Positions 21,265 through 33,100 of a DNA stretch of 64,000 nt are shown piece after piece. This DNA comes from Strigamia acuminata. Its lineage: Eukaryota; Arthropoda; Chilopoda; Geophilomorpha; Linotaeniidae. Numbering within the stretch: position 1 is the first letter of the stretch; each line of letters begins with the position of its first letter. The stretch is taken from contig OX442314.1 in the NCBI GenBank assembly GCA_949358305.1, positions 62,443,369-62,507,368 on the forward strand, written 5' to 3'. The position numbers were made by a program, and so were the translations under genes. The notes under the pieces are model-generated. The model saw only the letters and a program-made list of their open reading frames with translations. It did not search any database and had not been told where the DNA came from.

Positions 21265-22823
21265 ACCTATCTAGCTGTCTCCAACTCAGCCAGTCTACAA
21301 GCTAGCGCAAGTCGCAACGGTGTGTCATCCTTCTCAGCTAATTGTCATTTCACAATCATCATCACATTTCAAACTCTATCAGCTAAACTTCCTACTTGTT
21401 CATATTCTTCATGTCTTTTTTGAGGCTAATTTTATTCAACTTGACTTGAATCTTTGTTGGTTTGTCTCATTTGGAGAAAAAAGGAACTTATGGCGCAATG
21501 TCATCAAACCGGAGCACCACCTGGCGGATCCCGAGTGCTTTAATGGATGCCAAAATGTTCGTTCGGCCCGATGCGTTTGTATCATGATTTCGGCATTAGA
21601 AAGAGGTCGAGAAATTCTGCAACCAGGCTCATTCGATTGGAAATTGCATTCCACACAAGCCTGTATGTTTTTCTACTTGATTTCATCGAGGAAAGATTCC
21701 GTTTCGGGCGATCGAAGCCGGCGACCGCATGGCAAATTTCGTGCTGGCAAATTTAATTTCAATTCGACCCTAAAAACAAAAAAAAATGAAAAATGAACGG
21801 TTTAAAATATTTAAAAAATGTTTCCTGTGCAGAATTTGCCTCTCTTTCTAATGGTGCCAATAACTTTTTGATCTGTGCTACAGTTTTTTTTTTTTTTTTT
21901 TATTTTTCAAAAAACGATAACTGTCATTTGCCAAAGAAGGAATGAAATAAATCAACAAAATTTGTGAGAAATTGTGGGAAATTGTTGTTTAATGTTTCAA
22001 AAATTTGTCTACCTTAATAATTAGCATTGTCTAAAATGGATGAGTGTACACATTGCCCCATAACTGGTCTGGTCTGGTCTAAATATGACCCACGCTGCAT
22101 TCCTATATCAAAATTGCAATTATTTATCAGATAATTAAATAAATTAATAAAAATTCATCACAATTCACTGAGAAATTCATCAAAAGCCATCTAAATCCAT
22201 CTAAATCCATCAAAAGCCATCGAAATCCATCGAAATCCATCGAAATCTATCTAAATCCATCTAAATCCATCAAAAGCCATCGAAATTCACCAAGAAATCA
22301 TCAAAATTCACGAGAATTTCAACAAATTTCAAGAAAATTCCGACACCTACCATCAAAAGTTGATGAAAATCCATCTAATCCCATCAAATGCCATCGAAAT
22401 TCACCAAGAAATCTTCAAAATTCACGAAAATTGATCAAAATTTCAAGGAAATTCACGAAAATTGATCAAAATTTCAAGGAAATTCTGACACACCATCAAA
22501 AGTTGATGAAAATTTGGACAAAAATTTCATCAAAATCAATTTTAGAAATAGCATAGAGCCAGCCACATTTCAATTCAATTCATACAAACAGAATTAAACA
22601 AAACAAAATAGCTGGAGCTGCTCACCTGACCAGCTCAGCTCAGCTCAGCTCACGGAATGGCACAGTCCTGCCAGCTCACTCCACCTTGTATAACCACATG
22701 CATATATATACCCAGTACATACTACATGTAGACCAATACCCTAGTGTTATATAATAGCCTTTTTGTACCTCATTTCTAATTTTGTATTATTATTATTATT
22801 ATTATATGATTCTCCCGAAGGAG
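21265..22823. other. U2 intergenic spacer (1559 bp)
   Basis: Standard form. No gene is seen. Confidence 0.8.
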
Positions 22824-23010
22824 TGGGCCGATCCTGGAGTTACTGCTATACCAGGCCAACCCGTGGCAGGGGTGGAGCAAGCTCCGAGCACCTCACCGCA
22901 TTCCAAAAATCAGTTTAATATTCTGGGTCCTCAATGAGGACCGTATCAGATATTAAGCTGATAAGAACAGATACTACACTTTGATCTTAGCCAAAAGGCC
23001 GAGAAGCGAT
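22824..23010 (-). ncRNA. U2 snRNA gene, intact (copy 9)
   Basis: Full U2, identical by eye to the other intact copies. Confidence 0.95.
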
Positions 23011-24569
23011 ACCTATCTAGCTGTCTCCAACTCAGCCAGTCTACAAGCTAGCGCAAGTCGCAACGGTGTGTCATCCTTCTCAGCTAATTGTCATTTCACA
23101 ATCATCATCACATTTCAAACTCTATCAGCTAAACTTCCTACTTGTTCATATTCTTCATGTCTTTTTTGAGGCTAATTTTATTCAACTTGACTTGAATCTT
23201 TGTTGGTTTGTCTCATTTGGAGAAAAAAGGAACTTATGGCGCAATGTCATCAAACCGGAGCACCACCTGGCGGATCCCGAGTGCTTTAATGGATGCCAAA
23301 ATGTTCGTTCGGCCCGATGCGTTTGTATCATGATTTCGGCATTAGAAAGAGGTCGAGAAATTCTGCAACCAGGCTCATTCGATTGGAAATTGCATTCCAC
23401 ACAAGCCTGTATGTTTTTCTACTTGATTTCATCGAGGAAAGATTCCGTTTCGGGCGATCGAAGCCGGCGACCGCATGGCAAATTTCGTGCTGGCAAATTT
23501 AATTTCAATTCGACCCTAAAAACAAAAAAAAATGAAAAATGAACGGTTTAAAATATTTAAAAAATGTTTCCTGTGCAGAATTTGCCTCTCTTTCTAATGG
23601 TGCCAATAACTTTTTGATCTGTGCTACAGTTTTTTTTTTTTTTTTTTATTTTTCAAAAAACGATAACTGTCATTTGCCAAAGAAGGAATGAAATAAATCA
23701 ACAAAATTTGTGAGAAATTGTGGGAAATTGTTGTTTAATGTTTCAAAAATTTGTCTACCTTAATAATTAGCATTGTCTAAAATGGATGAGTGTACACATT
23801 GCCCCATAACTGGTCTGGTCTGGTCTAAATATGACCCACGCTGCATTCCTATATCAAAATTGCAATTATTTATCAGATAATTAAATAAATTAATAAAAAT
23901 TCATCACAATTCACTGAGAAATTCATCAAAAGCCATCTAAATCCATCTAAATCCATCAAAAGCCATCGAAATCCATCGAAATCCATCGAAATCTATCTAA
24001 ATCCATCTAAATCCATCAAAAGCCATCGAAATTCACCAAGAAATCATCAAAATTCACGAGAATTTCAACAAATTTCAAGAAAATTCCGACACCTACCATC
24101 AAAAGTTGATGAAAATCCATCTAATCCCATCAAATGCCATCGAAATTCACCAAGAAATCTTCAAAATTCACGAAAATTGATCAAAATTTCAAGGAAATTC
24201 ACGAAAATTGATCAAAATTTCAAGGAAATTCTGACACACCATCAAAAGTTGATGAAAATTTGGACAAAAATTTCATCAAAATCAATTTTAGAAATAGCAT
24301 AGAGCCAGCCACATTTCAATTCAATTCATACAAACAGAATTAAACAAAACAAAATAGCTGGAGCTGCTCACCTGACCAGCTCAGCTCAGCTCAGCTCACG
24401 GAATGGCACAGTCCTGCCAGCTCACTCCACCTTGTATAACCACATGCATATATATACCCAGTACATACTACATGTAGACCAATACCCTAGTGTTATATAA
24501 TAGCCTTTTTGTACCTCATTTCTAATTTTGTATTATTATTATTATTATTATATGATTCTCCCGAAGGAG
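23011..24569. other. U2 intergenic spacer (1559 bp)
   Basis: Standard form. No gene is seen. Confidence 0.8.
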
Positions 24570-24716
24570 TGGGCCGATCCTGGAGTTACTGCTATACCAG
24601 GCCAACCCGTGGCAGGGGTGGAGCAAGCTCCGAGCACCTCACCGCATTCCAAAAATCAGTTTAATATTCTGGGTCCTCAATGAGGACCGTATCAGATATT
24701 AAGCTGATAAGAACAG

Positions 24717-26753
24717 CCGCCAGGGAAGGTTGCATGCCAAGTGGCTCCTACCGTCGATCCCGTTCTTGAGACCTTTATGCACAATTTTTGGATTTTCCTG
24801 CAGTAAATACAGCGTATACATGTGCATTCGACCTTTGCACGTGGTTTTTGGCAAGTTTTCCGTAAGTTTTTGGCAGTTTTTTGACTTTTTTGCGATCGCC
24901 GAAACACGTGGCGACGATTGCCGATCTTCCGTCTTCGATTCCGAGATTTCTAACGGTCCGTTTGCTGTGTTCTTTACACGAAACTGACCGCCAGCACCTC
25001 CTCTACAAGTGGGTATTGGTTTCGGAACCGGGAGAAGTCTTTTTTCGCCGTTTTCGCGACTTTTTGTGACCGCCGAAACACGTGGCGACGATCGCCGAAT
25101 TCCCGTTATCGGTTTTTCGGCAACTACAGGCCGTAGATAGGTCGAATTGGTGTGTTCTTGGCACCAAATTGTGCGCCAGAACCTCCTCTGTCGATCTCTA
25201 TTGGTTTCCGGTTCAACCGGAATCGTTTTTCGGTCGAATTTTTCGTTTTTCGTCCGATTCGCGATCGGCGAATACACGCGGTATTGATATACGTCGCCCA
25301 GACGTTTTTCTTTCGTGCCGATGGATAGAATTATCGATTGCAGACTTGATGCTGGCTTAACACCCATACATCTACTAGAAGCTCTTCTTAAAAAGCTAGG
25401 AAGACACACGGAAGATGGAGAACCCACGATCAAAGGGATTCAATGTGTCGGTGGTTTAAAATTCGAAGCTTTGCTGACCAGTCAGGAACTGGTCGACCAA
25501 CTAGCTGATTCCAGCGGTGCTACGGTCGACGGTTTGCGAATTTTGTGGGCACCACGAATTCGTCGTGACAAACGTGTTATTATTAAAGGACTTTCGATGA
25601 CGGTTCCACTGACCGAGGTGGATTACGAAATGCGCAAGTTGGGCAGTGTAACGTCCGTAGCGTACGAGAAGTTCGAAAACCATGAGTCGATTATCAATGG
25701 AAACATCATCGTGATGATTACCAGCGACAATTTGCCTAGCAAAATCGTAATTGGGGATTTTTCTGGCCACCTTATCTACAAGGGCATGGGCCCCTACTGC
25801 CCCAAGTGCGACACGACGAACCACTACGCATCGGTGTGCCCGAAAACGAAATGTTATAACTGTAATGAGTTTGGCCATGTAAGCAGATTTTGCACGACCG
25901 ATTGCAAAACTTGTAACAAACCGGGACACACGTCTGCCAACTGCCGTGTCCGTGTCCGTGCTGCGAAGTCGAAAAACGCAGCGCAAGAAATTCGAAAACC
26001 GAGCGATCCGAAGAATATTACGTGCTATAACTGCAAAAAACGGGGCCATATCAGCAGCGATTGCAAGGAAAACTGCGGGATCTGCAAGAAGCCGGGCCAT
26101 ATTTCGAGAGACTGCTCGATTCGACACGAAAAAATGGCCAAGAAAACCAAAGCGCCCACAGAAAAGCGACGACGAGATGAAACGAAACAGATTGACGAAA
26201 CGAAACCGGTCGACGAAACGAAACCGGTCGACGTAACGACTGTCATGGAACAAATCGCCCCTGTTGCCACTGCTGCTTCCGTCTCAAAAACTATCGTCCC
26301 GGACAGGTACAGCGACTTGACCGTGGAGGATTACGAAGCATATTGCGCGGAGCAAAATAGATTATGTTTTGGCGATACGGACAGCGAGGACAGCGAGGGG
26401 GAGAACGAAATGGACTTTGAAGAGCAGACGAAACGAACCAGGGACGACAGCGATGATGATTTCACGGTTGTGAAAAACAAGAAATCGCGGATAAAGGAAC
26501 GACGATCCTGATCCTGCCGCAAGAAAAACTTGACAAAAATACGGTTTTGTTCTTAATTGACAATTGATTAACTTTTATTGTTCGTTTACTTATTTATTAT
26601 AATGTATTATTATTATCGTAACTCTTGTATAATATGCATCTATACGTGATGGGTGCTCGATTATTGTGAATTTTTAATTATGTAACCAATTGGTGTGCAC
26701 TTGTACTCCTTTTTTAGTCGGATAGAAATAAAATGGCCCTAAGGGTATTAAGC
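24717..26753 (+). mobile_element. Short ORF1-only U2-specific element, copy E
   Basis: Length 2037 bp. Target duplications are at 24700-24716 and 26754-26770. The first half of its 5' UTR resembles copy C (cgttcttgag, gattgccg) while the second half is of the B type (acgatcgcc/acaggccg). Confidence 0.9.
25321..26511 (+). CDS. ORF1 protein (CCHC zinc-knuckle), short element E
   Basis: 396 codons, same protein type as copy C (TTNHY, DVTT, VEDYEAY). Five knuckles are intact. Confidence 0.9.
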   Translation: MDRIIDCRLDAGLTPIHLLEALLKKLGRHTEDGEPTIKGIQCVGGLKFEALLTSQELVDQLADSSGATVDGLRILWAPRIRRDKRVIIKGLSMTVPLTEVDYEMRKLGSVTSVAYEKFENHESIINGNIIVMITSDNLPSKIVIGDFSGHLIYKGMGPYCPKCDTTNHYASVCPKTKCYNCNEFGHVSRFCTTDCKTCNKPGHTSANCRVRVRAAKSKNAAQEIRKPSDPKNITCYNCKKRGHISSDCKENCGICKKPGHISRDCSIRHEKMAKKTKAPTEKRRRDETKQIDETKPVDETKPVDVTTVMEQIAPVATAASVSKTIVPDRYSDLTVEDYEAYCAEQNRLCFGDTDSEDSEGENEMDFEEQTKRTRDDSDDDFTVVKNKKSRIKERRS

Positions 26754-26810
26754 TAAGCTGATAAGAACAGATACTACACTTTGATCTTAGCCAAAAGGCC
26801 GAGAAGCGAT

Positions 26811-28369
26811 ACCTATCTAGCTGTCTCCAACTCAGCCAGTCTACAAGCTAGCGCAAGTCGCAACGGTGTGTCATCCTTCTCAGCTAATTGTCATTTCACA
26901 ATCATCATCACATTTCAAACTCTATCAGCTAAACTTCCTACTTGTTCATATTCTTCATGTCTTTTTTGAGGCTAATTTTATTCAACTTGACTTGAATCTT
27001 TGTTGGTTTGTCTCATTTGGAGAAAAAAGGAACTTATGGCGCAATGTCATCAAACCGGAGCACCACCTGGCGGATCCCGAGTGCTTTAATGGATGCCAAA
27101 ATGTTCGTTCGGCCCGATGCGTTTGTATCATGATTTCGGCATTAGAAAGAGGTCGAGAAATTCTGCAACCAGGCTCATTCGATTGGAAATTGCATTCCAC
27201 ACAAGCCTGTATGTTTTTCTACTTGATTTCATCGAGGAAAGATTCCGTTTCGGGCGATCGAAGCCGGCGACCGCATGGCAAATTTCGTGCTGGCAAATTT
27301 AATTTCAATTCGACCCTAAAAACAAAAAAAAATGAAAAATGAACGGTTTAAAATATTTAAAAAATGTTTCCTGTGCAGAATTTGCCTCTCTTTCTAATGG
27401 TGCCAATAACTTTTTGATCTGTGCTACAGTTTTTTTTTTTTTTTTTTATTTTTCAAAAAACGATAACTGTCATTTGCCAAAGAAGGAATGAAATAAATCA
27501 ACAAAATTTGTGAGAAATTGTGGGAAATTGTTGTTTAATGTTTCAAAAATTTGTCTACCTTAATAATTAGCATTGTCTAAAATGGATGAGTGTACACATT
27601 GCCCCATAACTGGTCTGGTCTGGTCTAAATATGACCCACGCTGCATTCCTATATCAAAATTGCAATTATTTATCAGATAATTAAATAAATTAATAAAAAT
27701 TCATCACAATTCACTGAGAAATTCATCAAAAGCCATCTAAATCCATCTAAATCCATCAAAAGCCATCGAAATCCATCGAAATCCATCGAAATCTATCTAA
27801 ATCCATCTAAATCCATCAAAAGCCATCGAAATTCACCAAGAAATCATCAAAATTCACGAGAATTTCAACAAATTTCAAGAAAATTCCGACACCTACCATC
27901 AAAAGTTGATGAAAATCCATCTAATCCCATCAAATGCCATCGAAATTCACCAAGAAATCTTCAAAATTCACGAAAATTGATCAAAATTTCAAGGAAATTC
28001 ACGAAAATTGATCAAAATTTCAAGGAAATTCTGACACACCATCAAAAGTTGATGAAAATTTGGACAAAAATTTCATCAAAATCAATTTTAGAAATAGCAT
28101 AGAGCCAGCCACATTTCAATTCAATTCATACAAACAGAATTAAACAAAACAAAATAGCTGGAGCTGCTCACCTGACCAGCTCAGCTCAGCTCAGCTCACG
28201 GAATGGCACAGTCCTGCCAGCTCACTCCACCTTGTATAACCACATGCATATATATACCCAGTACATACTACATGTAGACCAATACCCTAGTGTTATATAA
28301 TAGCCTTTTTGTACCTCATTTCTAATTTTGTATTATTATTATTATTATTATATGATTCTCCCGAAGGAG
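26811..28369. other. U2 intergenic spacer (1559 bp)
   Basis: Standard form. It joins two element-bearing units (E and L1), ending the strict alternation seen to the left. No gene is seen. Confidence 0.8.
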
Positions 28370-28935
28370 TGGGCCGATCCTGGAGTTACTGCTATACCAG
28401 GCCAACCCGTGGCAGGGGTGGAGCAAGCTCCGAGCACCTCACCGCATTCCAAAAATCAGTTTAATATTCTGGGTCCTCAATGAGGACCGTATCAGATATT
28501 AAGCTGATAAGAACAGGACAGGTCACACGTGGTTGCTCCTGTGTTTTTCCTGTTTTTTCAGAAATTCCGGCTAAAATCCTGGGATTTTCTGCGGTGAAAC
28601 TGTCGGTATATGTACCTTGTACCATCCCACGTCGTTTTCCGAATCAAAATCGCGTTATTTTTTGAAATTTTCGACTTTTTTACGAATTCCGCAACACGTG
28701 GCGACGATCGTCGCATTTTCGTTTTCGGTTTTTCGTCGTTTCCGGGCCAACGAACGGTCCATTTGCTGTGTTCTTGGCACCAAATTGTGCGCCAAGACTT
28801 CGTCTACAAGACTGTGTAGGTTTTGTGGATACTTACAATCGTTTTCGGGCCGAAATTTCGACTTTTTCGTCCGTTCGCGATCGGCGCGATCTCGTAGAAT
28901 CGGCAGACGTCGCCCTGACGTTTTCCTTCGAAGCC

Positions 28936-30081
28936 ATGGATCTGCTGGTCGATTGTTGGATTGAAACGGGGCTAACACCCCTGAATCTTCTCGATGAATT
29001 GTGGAAAAGACTGGGGAAAAACACGGAAAATGGAGACCCCACAGTCAAAACCATCCAACACGTGTTGGGTGGAAAATATCTGGCTTTTTTGCAAAACACC
29101 AGTCTGGTTGACCAACTGGCCGTTTTCAAAGGAACCACCGTAGATGGGCTGAAGATCACCTGGGACCCAAAGATTCGTCGAGAAAAACGTGTGATTATCA
29201 AGGGAATGTCACCTCTTGTGCCACTTGAGAAGATCGAATCCGAAATGAACAAATTGGGCAACGTTTCGTCTGTGACATACGAGAAATTCTTCGAACAGGT
29301 CAACAACGGAAATATCATCGTGATGATTAACGGGGACAATTTGCCAAGTAAACTCGAGGTTGGGCCCTTCTCCGGCCACCTAATTTACAAGGGCATGGGG
29401 CCATACTGCCCCAAATGCGACGTAACGGACCATTACGCTTCAGTGTGCCCCAAAACAAAGTGTTTTAACTGCAACGAATTCGGCCACGTCAGCCGATCTT
29501 GCACCGCTAAGTGCAAAACGTGTGACAAGGCGGGGCACACGTCCGCCAACTGTCGTATCCGGGCGGCAAACGCGAAGAAAACGACGAACGCAACGCAAGA
29601 AAAGAGAGGACGACCAAACGATCCAAACAAGCCGCCGAACTGTTACAACTGCGGGAAACGTGGCCACATCAGCAGCGATTGCACCGAGAATTGCAAGATC
29701 TGCAAAGAACCGGGACATGTCTCGAGAGACTGTCCAATTCGTAAGGAAAAAATCGCAAAGAAAACCGAGACAACCAGCGCACGTGTCGAAAACGAAAAAC
29801 GAGACGAAACGGAACCGATTAAGAAGAAAACTGCCGTGGAACAAATCGTTACTGTCACCACTACGGCACTCGATTCGAAACAGAACCAAGAATCCGAAAT
29901 GGAGGTCGAGGAACAGTTGAAACGGTCGAGAGAAGAGACGGACAGCGACGACGACGGTTTCACCACGGTGACATACAAGCAAACGGGCGTACAAGATTTA
30001 TCGAAACCGAGACAGAAAAGCCACTCGAAGAAGAAGAGAGGAAACGATTCTGCTGCGATGGGGGAAGAAATTCCCAAGTAG
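28936..30081 (+). CDS. ORF1 protein (CCHC zinc-knuckle, gag-like), long element L1
   Basis: 381 codons. The RRM-like region at about 84-133 (VIIKGM then GNIIVMI) is followed by five CX2CX4HX4C knuckles at residues 158-171, 176-189, 193-206, 236-249 and 253-266. A charged C-terminal region contains DSDDDGFTTV and a lysine-rich stretch. The likely role is binding element RNA and assembling the retrotransposition RNP. The start is the ATG at 28936 (context gaagccATGG); the frame is open further upstream without another ATG. Relative to L2 it lacks two residues (FFEQ versus FFGLEQ) and has CFNC for CYNC in knuckle 2. It ends in TAG at 30079-30081, in the same frame as ORF2 and 24 nt before the open ORF2 frame begins. 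Confidence 0.92.
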   Translation: MDLLVDCWIETGLTPLNLLDELWKRLGKNTENGDPTVKTIQHVLGGKYLAFLQNTSLVDQLAVFKGTTVDGLKITWDPKIRREKRVIIKGMSPLVPLEKIESEMNKLGNVSSVTYEKFFEQVNNGNIIVMINGDNLPSKLEVGPFSGHLIYKGMGPYCPKCDVTDHYASVCPKTKCFNCNEFGHVSRSCTAKCKTCDKAGHTSANCRIRAANAKKTTNATQEKRGRPNDPNKPPNCYNCGKRGHISSDCTENCKICKEPGHVSRDCPIRKEKIAKKTETTSARVENEKRDETEPIKKKTAVEQIVTVTTTALDSKQNQESEMEVEEQLKRSREETDSDDDGFTTVTYKQTGVQDLSKPRQKSHSKKKRGNDSAAMGEEIPK

Positions 30082-30106
30082 TTTGACAAAAACGATTTTT
30101 GTTAAA
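30082..30106 (+). other. Hairpin directly after the ORF1 stop codon
   Basis: An 11-bp inverted repeat (one G-U pair) with a CGA loop starts at the base after the ORF1 TAG and covers the second in-frame stop (TAA, 30103-30105). It sits exactly between ORF1 and the open ORF2 frame, so it could influence termination, reinitiation or RNA processing. The role is inference. The same hairpin follows ORF1 in L2 (44682-44706). Confidence 0.6.
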
Positions 30107-33100
30107 CTTTTTGCGACACACGCACCGTTAGAACAAACCCCAAAACAGAAGAATTTGTTTTTAAAGCAGTTACGTACAATGTACGCTCACTTCAAGGAAA
30201 TACAAGACAAATCGAATTGCTAAACTGGATGAGGACGAATCCAGTCGACATAGTGTTTCTGCAAGAAACTCACGTGACCGACGAACTGCAAGTGCGATCG
30301 ATCGAGCAAAATACTCCCGGCTTCAAGTGGCATTGGTGCTGCAACGTAGACGGCAGCGGAGGACTTGGAATTGGGTTTAAAGAATCGAAATTTACCAAAA
30401 GCAGCGTGCAGCACGAATGCAACAACCGAATCATGGTTTGGGACTGCGTTTGCGGCGACACTGCACTCCGATTAATCAACGCGTACGCACCGGTGGACAT
30501 TACGAAAATCGAGGACTTCTACGACAAGCTTACCGTGTGCACAGACACCAACCGAAACGTGATTATCGGCGGCGACTTGAACACGGACTTCGAATCGACC
30601 TCGAGGCGACACGCAAAATCGAAAAAACGACTCGAGAAACTGATGAACGACAAAAACCTGATCGATGCGTGGCTTGCTGACGGTGGAAAGGGAGTACAAC
30701 ACTCCTTTAAGTGGCAGACCACGACCTCAAGACTCGACTACTGGCTAATGGAGAATAATGGGCGTCTCCAGATCAAGGATTGCGCGATCGATGACGATTC
30801 GTTCTCGGATCACAATCCAGTCTTTTGCGCGCTTGGAGTCATCTCTAGAAAGAAAATCAAATCGTTTTGGAAACTGAACACCGACCTGCTTGATGACCAG
30901 CGTTTTTGTGAGCGCTTTGCACAGAAATGGGAAGACTGGATTGACAAGCTGCCGCTGGAACCGCGAAGCTGGGAAACGATTAAGCGACGAATTAAACGAT
31001 TTTGCACGACCGCATCGATCACAGCGTTCAAGAAGGCGAAGGAAAACCGGGAAAAATTGATTTGGATGCGAGATATTTTGAAGAGGTCGAACCAGGACTC
31101 TTTTAAAAGCGACATCGAGGAAATTTCACGCCGTTTGAAAGAGTTGAACGTGACTACGCAACGAGGAAACGCCATTTTCGCCGTAATCGAGGAGCGCGAT
31201 TTTCTAGACAGCGTTGGCGACGATGCGAAGAGAAAGAAAGAAGCGGCAAATTCGAAACGGGACATTGGTAATGTGTCTGTGAATGGCACAGTGATTTCCG
31301 ACGAGGCCGCAATTCGTACCGCATTCATCGACTTCTACAACGAAAAATTCGGGCGAGTGGACGTAAACAAAGCCACCTGGACGAAATTTCACGGGAAATC
31401 GGATTCTGGCGACGTTTATTCGAACCTGGATGACGCCTTCACCGTGAAGGAAATCACAGATACGATTGGCAGCTTGAGCAACAACCGCAGCCCAGGAATT
31501 GATGGAATTCCGGCCGAGTTTTACAAGAAATTCCGGGGACTCATTGCCCCTTATCTCTGTGCGTTGTGGAACACCAGCACGACGCTGACCAACTCCCAGA
31601 GGTCGGGCGTGATAACTCTGATCCCGAAAATCGAAAATCCGAGAGTGTGCAACGACTGGCGACCGATCTCGCTGCTGTGCACCGACTACAAGATTTACAC
31701 GAAAGTTTTAAACTCCCGACTTCGATCGCTGATCCAGGAAAAAATCGAGTGCGGACAGTTCGGGGGCGTGAAGGGAAAACGAATTTCGGATGCGCAGATT
31801 CTCCTTGCATCGACTTGGAACCGGGGAATTTTAACCAACTCGTCCCTGGCGCTGCTCGCACTGGACCAACGTGAAGCGTACGACCGCGTCCACTGGGAAT
31901 ATTTGTGGAAGTCGTGCAAGGCGATCGGATTCACCGACCAGTTCCTCGAGCGCATCAAACAGTGCTACCGCGACATCACCTCGAAAATCAATATCAACGG
32001 GACTTTGACTGAAAACATCGAAGTTTCCAGAGGTGTACGACAGGGTTGCCCGCTCTCGATGACCCTGTACACCGTGTACATCGACACACTTCAGAAACGC
32101 ATCCAGAACGACGAGAAAATCACGGGCGTTCGATTACAGGGCACGGAAATCAAGTCCACGGCGTTCGTTGACGACTTGACGCTCACGATCACCGACCCGA
32201 ACTCGTTGGAGGCGATCCGTAACGTTTTTGGCGAGTTTAGAGACGCGACCGGCAGCGACCTAAACTTGGCCAAGAGCAAGGGACTCACGATTGGACCGGC
32301 GTGGACCGAGGACCACAAGAGGATGTTCCCGATCAACTGGAACGAGACTTCGGTTAAGATTTTGGGGATCGAGTTCGGCTACAATATGAAACGAGTTGGA
32401 AAACGAGCGTGGCGACTACTGGCGATCGAGTTGACCGCTACACTCAACGAATGGCGCGATAGGAATATGTCTTTTGTGCAGAAGGTGAGTTTTATCAAGC
32501 AGTACGTCCTGTGCAAAGTAAAATTCCTGGCCAGCGTGCATCTCCCAAGCCAGAAATGGATGAAAGAGATGCAATCGAAACTGGTCAGGTTTGTATGGGG
32601 CGGAAAGGTGAATAGACTCCCTTTTGCCGGGACTTACCTGTGCGCCAGGAAGGAGGAAGGGGGCATCGGTCTGCCTCAGATCAAGACGTTGATCATGGCG
32701 TACGTCACCGAGCTGGCCGTGCGTAAAGTCAAGATGGAGAATCGAACCGAAAACTGGTCGGTGTACGTCACGCTGTATCTCGGCTACCACTGGCGGAAAC
32801 TGGACCCTGAAATGGCAAGCATCAGGTTTGTACATTCCGAGACACGCGACACCTGGTTCGACTTTATCTACAAGACTTCGACCACTCACCTTACTGAATT
32901 TCCCGACGAATGGCGCGAGCTAGACGGAAACGGATGGTACTGGTGGTTCTACGCGAAAACGAACATCGCCGACCGGAACATTCGCGACTACTCGAGGGGA
33001 ACGAACTGGAATCTTCTCTGGCGCAATTTGTGGTCTGCAAACATGCAGAACACAGTTTGGAAGATTTGCCAGAACGGAGTCCTATGTAGAGACCGTCTGT

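Larger units (their letters stand above)
24570..26810 (-). pseudogene. U2 snRNA gene split by short element E
   Basis: U2 nt 1-57 are at 26754-26810 and nt 41-187 at 24570-24716. Confidence 0.93.
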
